A stretch of 17,800 nt of DNA from Fragilaria radians (Eukaryota > Bacillariophyta > Fragilariophyceae > Fragilariales > Fragilariaceae). Within the stretch, counting starts at the first letter, position 1; each line of letters opens with the position of its first letter. The stretch is from contig CAAAJI010000916.1 in the NCBI GenBank assembly GCA_900642245.1, forward strand, positions 1-17,800. The letters run 5' to 3'. Both the position numbers and the translations under genes were made by a program. This document shows, in pieces, positions 9,253 through 16,851 of the stretch. The notes beneath the pieces are model-generated. The model saw only the letters and a program-made list of their open reading frames with translations, did not search any database and was not told where the DNA came from.

Positions 9253-9300
9253 TTTAAAAATTGTGGAAAGTTAGGGCACAAGGCTGTAGGTTGCAATTCA
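9253..9300 (+). pseudogene. Retroelement Gag zinc-knuckle relic
   Basis: The frame at 9253-9294 reads FKNCGKLGHKAVGC. This fits the end of a C-x2-C-x4-H-x4-C zinc knuckle, with the first Cys position occupied by Phe. It parallels CRNCGKIGHKSFQC at 6654-6695. Stops lie on either side, so only this scrap is recognisable. It would be the third Gag trace in the window, and the same strand as the other two. Confidence 0.5.
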
Positions 9301-9601
9301 AGCAGAATGCTCAGAAAGCAATGAAAGTCAACTGTTTTGTGACTGCCATTTATTTCAATTCATTGAAAATGAATTAGACATGGGGAAACAACAACTCCAG
9401 AAACAGCATTCGTAATGTAGTGAAAGATGTGGTATCAAATGCATTAAACTCCAAGGAAACTTTTAAGAACATTTGGATACAATGAGGTATAAAATTAATT
9501 CTACTTGAATGAATTGTGGAACTGAAACCACATCAGGGTTTCCACACATTGTGAATAACATGCTTTACATATAGTCAGCATTTGTATTGAGTCGTGTCAG
9601 T
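9301..9601. other. Unassigned AT-rich stretch upstream of the foldback element
   Basis: About 300 bases without a recognised gene or repeat; presumably further decayed retroelement sequence. Confidence 0.5.
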
Positions 9602-9715
9602 CAACAGACCTGGACGTTTTCTCCGCCAGTAAATCGCTACGGCGCAGTGTTCATCGGAGATGTAAAATTTCACTGGCGGAGAAATTCTCCGCGGAGACAA
9701 CGACCGGGCCTGTTG
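9602..9715. mobile_element. 114-bp foldback/MITE-like element with terminal inverted repeats
   Basis: The ends are CAACAGACCTGGACG (from 9602) and CGACCGGGCCTGTTG (to 9715). Over the outer 26 bases (9602-9627 against 9690-9715) I count 21 complementary positions. Inside, TTTCTCCGCCAGT (9618-9630) is exactly complementary to ACTGGCGGAGAAA (9672-9684), and CTCCGCGGAG (9687-9696) is itself a palindrome, so almost the whole segment can fold on itself. It is flanked on both sides by AGT (9599-9601 and 9716-9718), a candidate 3-bp target-site duplication. It is clearly richer in G and C than its surroundings. There is no room for a transposase, so it would be non-autonomous. It lies about 190 bases before the CRN-like gene and might instead be a structured regulatory region. 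Confidence 0.6.
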
Positions 9716-9905
9716 AGTCAAGGCAATGCAAATTTAATCACAGTACTTGCAAATCATAAGGCAATTGCAGTATGTAAATGGCCAATAACTTCTCTGATTA
9801 GGTTAGAATTTGCCGTCGAGAGAACCACTTCACCAAAAAGTTTGAGAATTCACTGATCTACTTGGTTTTCATGTTTTACAGGGTAGGACATTTAGCCCGT
9901 CAATC

Positions 9906-10394
9906 ATGAGCGACGAGGGATGTCCTTATCTTGAAAAGACTAAGATATGGTTTAACGATTGTTTTCAACAAGATTGGAATGAAAAGCTTTGGAAAGGCAT
10001 TGAACTGGCTGATCTAATCAAAGAGGAGCGACACTTGTTTATCGGTTCCGTTAGCTCGGTACTTTTCGAAGAAAAAATTGGCATCGAAAGGAAAGTTATT
10101 GGTAAATATGCAGTTGAATTGTTTAAATTTCTCATCAAGAGGACTGAAAAAGGAGGTGATAATAAACTTTTCCATCTTGAACAGCAGTTTGGTGTCGAGT
10201 ATAGAGGACAGGTTCAAAAATGATTGATGAGAATGATCAACTGCTACTACGATAAATGGGTCATGCAAAGCTCTAAAGCGTGGCATTCCCCATACATTTC
10301 CATTGTTCAAAGCTCTGGCTTCGGGAAATCACGAGCATGTAAAGAGATTGCCACACGAGAACGAGAATTGGTTATCTTTTTTCATTTGCTGCCG
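9906..10394 (+). pseudogene. CRN-like gene, N-terminal segment with P-loop; interrupted frame
   Basis: From the ATG at 9906 the frame runs 105 codons (MSDEGCPYLEKTKIWFNDCF; later GSVSSVLFEEKIGIERKVIG) to a TGA at 10221-10223. The same frame then continues without a stop and contains the Walker A motif VQSSGFGKSR (about 10302-10331), which binds ATP phosphates, until a TGA at 10395. The downstream ATPase-nuclease frame takes over at about 10377-10382, a run of six T residues, where the two frames read the same conserved strand. This indicates one ancestral gene with a nonsense codon and a one-base length change, unless assembly error or recoding explains them. No LFLAK or DWL recruitment motif of oomycete Crinklers is seen. 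A possible splice acceptor (TTTTACAG) ends at 9881 with a GTATGT donor at 9770, so a 5' UTR intron is conceivable. Confidence 0.65.
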
Positions 10395-12363
10395 TGACTC
10401 AATATGGAAAGGATATCCTCCGCAAACCAAACCAGCTGTTGATTTCTTTAACAGTCTTTTGACAAACACTCCAAGCGATGCTATAGAAATAACAACTCGA
10501 TGGATAAAATGGCTCGTGTACTTTCGTTTTGTCTTTCGGCTTGCATTTTTGAAGTTTAAGAGCAAGGAGGAAATGAGGATCAAGGAAAGTGAAAGGAACG
10601 CAGACAAACTGAAAATTATAGTGAAGAAAGTGACTGATATAGCGATTAGCAGCTTGCTCAAGGAGTGGCGAATCACAAAATTTGAAGGAATGCAATTTGA
10701 TCGTGAAAAAGAGTCCATGGAGCGAAAAGCCTTTTGGTCACTTTGCTTGGAAAGTTGTCATCAAGATCTCATGGAGCAAATGTTCAAATTTATCCACTTC
10801 AAGACATTCAACAAGACAGATCCAGGGATGTTCGTTGAGATGCTTGAGAACAAGCGTTTTCTAGTGGTTATTGATGAAGCCAGGTTTCTGTCAAACTCAA
10901 AATTCATCCATGATTCTGGTTACGCTCTCTTCCATGTCTTTCGTTCTGCTCTCCAGGGCTTTAACACAGGTCTCTTTGCGGTAGTTGTAGACACACAATC
11001 CCAAATTGCCAATTTTGCACCATCTCGTCATTTTGATCCTTCTCTAGGTGTTACAGGAAGTGCGGATGACAACCACATAGATTTGTTTCATCCGTTTACA
11101 GCAGTGACAACAACCGATGTGTTGTGTGATCCAAATAGCAATCTTGATGAGGCAAAGTATCGTTTCATTTTAGGAAGACCGCTTTGGAAAGTGACTCTTG
11201 ATCAAGTCAATGGCTCAATCTCTCAACTCCATGAATTTGCTATCCGCAAGCTCTTTGGTGGGGTTCCTTCTCCGGATGATACCAGAAAGATTGCTTGCAT
11301 TGCAGTGTTGACTGGAATTCACATTTTGCCAATATCAAAAATTGCAAGAAATTTGGTTGCGTCATATATGGCAACATGTCTAGCCATTGATGCCGATCGT
11401 GAATCGCAACTAATCACATACCCAGTAGAACCTATTCTAGCTGAGGCTGCAAAATTGTATGTGAAGGAACGGCATGCTTGTAAACAACTTTTCAAGGTTT
11501 TTGAACCGTTGCATAGCTGCTTTCGATTAAGTGTCATTGATTGTGGTCATAACAGTGAGTTGGTAGCGAAAATCCTTATATTGCTTGGAGTGTTTCAAAC
11601 AGCAGCCACAGGCAAAGTAACGGTATCATGTCAAAATGTATTTCACACTCTATTTGGGGACACCTTCATGATTAAAGAAAACAAGAGAATGTTTACCCTT
11701 GAAGATGAGTTTTCTTTCAATTGCTTCACACAAATATTTAGAAGCAATGAATATTGGAAGGAAGCAGATGCACAAGTTGAACTTGCATCATTCTTTAACA
11801 GAGGTGCGGCAATTCAATTGCCAACTGGACACATTGGTGCTGATTTACTCTTGCCAATCCGAAGAAAGTCTTTTGTTGGAAAGAGTGATACGGAGAAGTA
11901 TTCATATTTTTATTTGCTTGTTCAAGTAAAGAATTACAAAAGAAATGTATGTCCGTATATCATTGAGAAATGCACAGAAATGTTAGACAGGACTTTTGAA
12001 AAGGATACATCATGGGCAAGATGTAGCATTGGATGGTCAATTATTATGAATGTTGGACAAGAAAAAGAAGAAGCATATTGGTATGGGAAAACTTCAATTC
12101 TGAGTGAGAAAGGATTAGAAAAGAATCAACCACAAACTTCAACATCACAATCTAAATATTTTGTTGTCAATGGTGTTGGACTAGAGTCCTATCCTAAACT
12201 TTTTGAAGGCCAATTTTTGCTTATAGATGCTTTGATAAACATGCTTCAGGAGCCTTCATTTAATGCATGGAGTATCAATTGTAGTGAATATCCAACAGGA
12301 GATCAGGAGTTTGATTTCTGTAGCTTTTGTCCATTAGTATTACAGTCATCTGTAACTTTATAA
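10303..12363 (+). CDS. CRN (Crinkler)-like effector core: P-loop ATPase fused to PD-(D/E)XK nuclease
   Basis: This is the long open frame (686 codons from the non-ATG codon at 10303; the first ATG is only at 10573). The true start lies upstream in another frame, so the coordinates are those of the open frame. Residues counted from 10303: family block RDSIWKGYPPQT near 31-42; Walker B FLVVIDEAR with Asp191-Glu192; a sensor-like strand AVVVDTQSQ; GRPLW at 291-295; and YPVEPILAEAAK from 373, all typical of Crinkler/CR-type ATPases. The C-terminal nuclease fold shows Glu419 (NSELVAK), Asp514 (GADLLLP) and Gln541-Val-Lys543 (LVQVKNY), the E...D...QxK form of the PD-(D/E)XK site. All catalytic positions are kept. 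In pathogens such proteins act on nuclear DNA of host cells; the role in a free-living alga is unknown, perhaps conflict between cells or selfish propagation. Neighbours are transposon relics; no partner gene is seen. Family identity is firm, function inferred. Confidence 0.85.
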   Translation: MFKALASGNHEHVKRLPHENENWLSFFICCRDSIWKGYPPQTKPAVDFFNSLLTNTPSDAIEITTRWIKWLVYFRFVFRLAFLKFKSKEEMRIKESERNADKLKIIVKKVTDIAISSLLKEWRITKFEGMQFDREKESMERKAFWSLCLESCHQDLMEQMFKFIHFKTFNKTDPGMFVEMLENKRFLVVIDEARFLSNSKFIHDSGYALFHVFRSALQGFNTGLFAVVVDTQSQIANFAPSRHFDPSLGVTGSADDNHIDLFHPFTAVTTTDVLCDPNSNLDEAKYRFILGRPLWKVTLDQVNGSISQLHEFAIRKLFGGVPSPDDTRKIACIAVLTGIHILPISKIARNLVASYMATCLAIDADRESQLITYPVEPILAEAAKLYVKERHACKQLFKVFEPLHSCFRLSVIDCGHNSELVAKILILLGVFQTAATGKVTVSCQNVFHTLFGDTFMIKENKRMFTLEDEFSFNCFTQIFRSNEYWKEADAQVELASFFNRGAAIQLPTGHIGADLLLPIRRKSFVGKSDTEKYSYFYLLVQVKNYKRNVCPYIIEKCTEMLDRTFEKDTSWARCSIGWSIIMNVGQEKEEAYWYGKTSILSEKGLEKNQPQTSTSQSKYFVVNGVGLESYPKLFEGQFLLIDALINMLQEPSFNAWSINCSEYPTGDQEFDFCSFCPLVLQSSVTL

Positions 12364-12424
12364 ACATGATTAATGATAGATTAATAGCAATGGAAGTAGG
12401 GCACTATGCAGCTCAACACAACAT

Positions 12425-12482
12425 GATGAAAGATATGCATAAAAACCAAACTTGATGAATGATATGCAGCAAAAGTGAACAT
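12425..12482 (+). repeat. Two-copy 29-bp tandem repeat
   Basis: GATGAA-type units start at 12425 and 12454. The two 29-base units agree at 21 positions, including GATGAA and GATATGCA. A third GATGAAT start at 12483 keeps the 29-base spacing but diverges quickly. It lies just past the stop codon of the CRN-like gene, in what would be its 3' region. Confidence 0.6.
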
Positions 12483-14074
12483 GATGAATAATGGATTGAC
12501 ACAGATGTATATTGATATCTGTGCTCATGAACAACAGTGAATGTTTGAGGTCAATGATGGAATAATGTCTTCTTCAATGATTTAATCTTGCATTTAAAAT
12601 TGGTATTAAATCTTGCAATGGTGTGTTGAATTAGCTCTTTGCAACTTCTGAGATCAATGTGATACATCCATTTGGCTTGATTTAATACATAATGCTTATT
12701 CATCATAAAGGACCATGATCTATATTACAGATTAGAATACTATTTTCTTACATTTATTCAGCAGCAGCCCAATTGGCTCTACTAGATTTGAAACTTTGCA
12801 TTTTATTCTAGATGCCTTTTATTGTCATCGATTCCTGCTATCGCTTCAATCATTATTCGTTTTTCATGTTTTAGTGGGTGTTCACTTTTGCATTTCAACG
12901 TTTGTAATCTTACAACAATTCAGCAGTCCACTTTTATGACTTTTATGGCCAACCTGGAAACTACTTCCAGTATATAGAAAAGATGTGTTGTGCACACTTA
13001 TCACCAGAGGCAATGCATCCCACCACCTTTATAGCAGTGGTTACTGTGCCAATAGAATAAATACTATTAATCACTATTCAACTCTTTGTTCAATATTAAA
13101 TCCAGAGATAATTTGACAGAATGACTCTGACTCCCTGATAATCATACCAACAAAAAACACTGCTGAAGATCTCAGAGATTTTTGTTGAATGTCAAGATAT
13201 CAATCTATCTGAAATTTGGTGACTTTTAATAAATTATGGTTGTCACAACATTAGAGACCCTTTGAAATTTTTCAGCAAAGACAACGGTATGATGTGTAGT
13301 GATCCATAAAAATAGTAAAAAGGATTGGAGGCCTTTGTAATACAACAACAAGCCTCAATCTAAAGGTAATAGAAAGAAACAAATCAAGCACTGCCCTCAA
13401 GTCAAGAAATAACCCCTTGAACTTGAAAATTTGGCAGAAGACACTTGCAGCCTGCGTTGCTAGAAGTACAGCTGAATCAAATCTGGAAATTGAGAGGTAA
13501 TAATTGAAGTATATGAGGCCTGAAGTACAACCATAATTGACCTTGACAGCTTGAGCGTTTTGTTGACACTTCCGGAACAAAGAACACAATAAGAGACTGT
13601 TGAAATCAAAACTTCAAGAGGAAAGTGAAAACTCATGCACGGACAGTGCTAATAACGATTCTGGACCAGATTACAAACTTATTGACGGCTTGGATGAGCT
13701 CCTTGCTGTAGGGAACATATCATAGTCTGACTCAAAGTGATGTTTAGACTGGATAGAGAGAAGTCCAACAAAGATCCCTGTAGATGCCTATGATTTGGAA
13801 ACAGTTCTCTCTTAAATCCTGTGCATCAGTTTTCTACATGCGATCTCGTGCTAAATATCGTACATTTTTTGTCGTGCTACACAGTCCAGAAATAAGTGGA
13901 GGCTGATGCCATAATACTTCCATCGCATCACGAAGGTTGTCAACAACCTTTATGATGAATTTCTTGATCATATGATACTGAATATGATGACAAAATGGTG
14001 GGGGTAATAGAAAATTTGTCGAATTGTACACCAAAAATGAAAACTATAATCAGGCTAGCGACAACAATGATGGT

Positions 14075-14098
14075 TACAACAACAATAACAACAACAAG
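14075..14098 (+). repeat. AAC-rich microsatellite
   Basis: A short run of ACAACAACAATAACAACAAC type trinucleotides with one interruption. It is non-coding and of the kind that commonly varies in length. Confidence 0.8.
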
Positions 14099-14816
14099 GA
14101 TTTAGATATCACTACACGAAACTGCTTCAAAGCTTGATGATTGATGATTCATTTCATTGAGCACTGTTATATCTTCTTTTTATCCTTTATCACCAATCCA
14201 CAACTCATTGATGGTTGATGATCCACAATGTTCAATGACAATCAACTAATATGGACTATATTGACAATTGACAATGATCCACAACTGATAGAAATGAAAA
14301 CTTAGTTTGGAACTTAGGCTTCAAGGCTTTAGGGACTTAGACTTTGAATTCAATTAACATGTTGTGATGAAGTTGATGAAAAGAAATACAACCTTAACTT
14401 TTGCTAGAATCTTGAAGACCAAAATTGGATTTGTATTGGGCATCAAGTTGATTGATTGTAAAAGTAAGTTGCACTAAAAGTTGCGATTAGTAAAATTAAA
14501 CTATTTGCTGACTCACACATTTGCTGACGGACAAAATTCATCAATTTATAAATATCCCCAACAATTGGAAGTTCTACCTCAATTTCAATGTCTCAAGGAA
14601 CTAATTAGATGAATCTGATCTTCTTGACAGCTTCAGACTTGGCAATATGTTCAGCTTGGTTACTGGATAATATGACTCTTCTTTACGCTTTTGAACGCGA
14701 ATTAACAGGTACGCTTTGCAAAAAAAAACAATGAAACCTGTCACACTAATCCTTGTTTCCAGATCACCAGCCCAATAAATGTTGGAGAATACCTAACTCA
14801 CCCAAGCATTGTGAGG

Positions 14817-15053
14817 TAGGATAGTGTGGGTGCAATTATCATGGCAGAGAATTTGAGCTCTGGAGTTGGTACCAGACATGTTGACACCAGGTGTCACTTT
14901 GTTTGTGAGCAAATTGTGGATGATTTCATCAAGATTGTCTTTGTTAAATCCTGTGAAAACGATTCGCATTTCTTTACAAAAAATGTGAGTAAGAATGCTT
15001 ACACAAAGTATGTAAGTAATTTCTTGGGAAAAATGGAAGATTTGAACAATTGA
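14817..15053 (+). pseudogene. Ty1/copia RNase H C-terminal relic
   Basis: The frame reads DSVGAIIMAENLSSGVGTRH, VDTRCHFVCEQIVDDFIKIV, then FVKSCENDSHFFTKNVSKNA and FLGKMEDLNN before a stop at 15051. This is the last part of copia RNase H (pattern C(D)N.GAI..AEN...RT.HVD.R.HFVRE...DG.I.I.FV.S..N.AD.FTKN). RNase H removes RNA from the RNA-DNA hybrid during reverse transcription. Nothing recognisable as reverse transcriptase lies upstream. The stop is where the polyprotein normally ends, and an LTR-like repeat follows about 100 bases later, as expected for the right end of an element. It is isolated from the other copia pieces by the CRN-like gene. Confidence 0.85.
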
Positions 15054-15150
15054 ATATTGGAGATAGGTAGGGTATTGGATTGCATCACTAATTTCTTTTG
15101 TCTTAGTGATGGTTTAGTCTCACATAGTATTTAGCAAGGTAGTATGTTAT

Positions 15151-15234
15151 ATGTGAGAACAGTGAAGAGAAGACATTCAAATTAGCAGTAGAACAAATTA
15201 ATTATTATAGTGATTATAATTTAAGTGTAAAGAG
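15151..15234 (+). repeat. LTR-like repeat, copy B
   Basis: This matches copy A at 2934-3016 in the same orientation: both begin ATGTGAGAAC, share GTGA.GAGAA and end AATTTAAGTGT.AAGAG with a diverged middle. Its position downstream of the RNase H stop suggests it belongs to the 3' LTR of that dead copia element, whose left boundary may be the TG at about 15144. Confidence 0.55.
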
Positions 15235-15847
15235 ACTCCCGAAGAGTCAAGTCCCTGGAGAAAGAATTTACTCTGACTTTTGTTCCGTGCGAGATGTGCT
15301 TAGGACTGCGCTAAACTTGGTTCTTAGACACCATAGTTTCAAATATTAGAATCAAAACAAAATGGTTTTGAATCAATGAAGTTGATTGATGAGAAATAGC
15401 TTTGAATGTCTAGATCCCATTTTCATTACCGTAGCCATGTAGTAACAACGGAAACTGGAAAAAATTAATCCGATGTTTTTGTAGACCTAAATGTTAAGAA
15501 ACGTGTACCTTAAGTCTACGGATTGCATCGGAGGTTACACAAAAATCATACATGTTCATAATACCTCAAAGATACAAGCATTGTTGTATTTCTCTGTAGA
15601 GTTTTCCAAAAATCAATTTTTTATGCTGAGCATATGATGCACAAAAATATAATAAGCTCTAATATTAGTAGGTAGATTAAAATATATTAGGATTAGTACG
15701 CTATGGTTCTAAAATGCAGCAACATTGCACGTTATGTACAGTCTTCCGCATGCAATCTACAACGCAAACATTACATCGAACGGTACGTGAAGCATACCAC
15801 ACTTTATGCAGAGACGTGCTGTTACCATTAGTAAGAAGCCTTTTTGA
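15235..15847. other. Unassigned stretch with one hairpin
   Basis: No gene recognised. It holds the imperfect hairpin at 15470-15531. Frames at 15701-15889 (minus) and 15714-15929 (plus) overlap each other and carry no known motif, except that the area runs directly into the leucine-rich repeat relic. Confidence 0.5.
15470..15531. repeat. Imperfect 21/22-bp inverted repeat (hairpin)
   Basis: The left arm CCGATGTTTTTGTAGACCTAA (15470-15490, broken by a few mismatches) pairs with 15510-15531, read in reverse as CCGATG...GTAGACTTAA, around a 19-base loop. The outer CCGATG/CATCGG and inner GTAGAC/GTCTAC blocks are exact. It could be a tiny foldback element or a stem in an unseen transcript; no target duplication was found. 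Confidence 0.55.
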
Positions 15848-16148
15848 AAATTTTCCAATAACAAAAATTCCCATTTCTTTCTGTGGCAACCAAAAAGGAC
15901 AATCGAAAAGGGAATTAATGAAATGTTGAAAGTGAATACAACTCTGACATCACTAGATCTGGGCGACATTCAATGTATCCAAGATGAAGGAGCAATTCCA
16001 ATTGCCAATGCGTTGATAGCGAATGCAAGCTCAACATCACTACATCTGAAATTTGTGATAAACACATTTCATAAATCTTGAAGGACTACTGAAAGTCCTC
16101 ATTGGTGAGGATGGAGCACAGGTTTTAGGGGGGATTCTAAATAAAATG
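15848..16148 (+). pseudogene. Leucine-rich repeat (RNI type) relic
   Basis: An open frame from 15848 to a TGA at 16079 reads EMLKVNTTLTSLDLGD, then DEGAIPIANALIANA and STSLHLKF. This matches the 28-residue ribonuclease-inhibitor-like repeat N.tLtsLdLg.N.IgDEGA.alA.aLk.N, abundant in diatoms and other protists. In another frame, about 16077-16148, LKVLIGEDGAQVLGGILNK looks like part of a further repeat, so a frameshift separates them. Only about two repeats survive; such domains normally form arcs of many repeats that bind other proteins. It is on the opposite strand to the gene at the right edge. There is no sign of a start or a complete protein, so I call it a fragment. Confidence 0.65.
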
Positions 16149-16851
16149 TTTTTGTGTTCCTTTGGATAGATATGAATAACTCCCTTAGAACAGATTTTCT
16201 CTAAACGAAGGCATTTTTTTCAAAGTTCTTTGTTTCAACTTGAAATTCATCACAACGTAGCAACACGCTTTTCCCCAAGTCTTGATGTAGTGTGAAATTC
16301 CACAGTAAACTTTGTTCTAGCTTGATTTGAAGCTAATGATAAAATTTATGAGAGATTGGATTGATTAAAATATTGTATTCTGTAAGTGTTGAAGTTTTCA
16401 TGCAGCTCTTGGTTCTTTCAGACATTTTTGAATTACATTATAGGTTCAATGCCTGGATAGACATTGGTATTGACTTTCAGCTCAGAATACTTTCTAGTAG
16501 ACATAACGTTTCAAAAGTATTTGATGAATGCCATTGGAAGAACAAAAAAGTGTCTCAATGACCACAATGTGTACGCACATGCATTGACGCCTGCCAATAA
16601 ATTCCCTGGGAGTAAGTTGAATGAATTATCTTGAATCTTGACTATAAATTGATTGGGCAAGTCATTGCAAATAAGCTCAAATCTACATGTGCAAATTTGC
16701 TGTTGCATTAATGTAATCTTTGTCAACAACGATTGTTTGTTGTGAAAAACATCACAAATTGGAACCTACTGCAAAGTTACAGAATTTATTGGTACTCCTA
16801 TTTTCTAACATTCTACAATTCATTTGTAGAACAATCAGCAATAACTTGTGT
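16149..16851. other. Unassigned stretch between the LRR relic and the nuclease gene
   Basis: About 700 AT-rich bases with no recognised gene. Short frames at 16361-16561 (plus) and 16511-16729 (minus) carry no motif. The part nearest 16851 would be the 3' untranslated region of the minus-strand gene. Confidence 0.5.

Larger units (their letters stand above)
12364..14816. other. Long AT-rich stretch without a recognised gene
   Basis: About 2.4 kb after the CRN-like gene. Short frames occur on both strands (for example 13272-13589 and 13834-14034 on the minus strand) without any motif I can name. A plus-strand stretch near 13592-13727 (KLQEESENSCTDSANNDSG) looks coding-like in composition but is only about 45 codons and ends in a stop. 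The area holds a 29-base tandem repeat at 12425-12482 and a short AAC-rich microsatellite at 14075-14098. Confidence 0.5.

Noticed and set aside
9587..9856. 89-codon open frame on the plus strand before the CRN-like gene
   Set aside because: It begins at a non-ATG codon and runs through the foldback element; its Arg/Pro-rich content is a by-product of the GC-rich palindromes.
10014..10718. Open frames on the minus strand opposite the CRN-like gene
   Set aside because: They are antisense shadows of a well-supported coding frame and carry no motif of their own.
12425..12510. CRISPR-like array of 29-bp units
   Set aside because: The units are adjacent with no spacers, only two are alike, and the organism is eukaryotic.
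13272..13589. 105-codon minus-strand frame
   Set aside because: No recognisable domain or conserved motif; length is within chance for 18 kb.
13834..14034. 66-codon minus-strand frame containing VDNLRDAMEVLWHQPPL
   Set aside because: Composition looks protein-like but I could not link it to any family, so it is not called as a gene.
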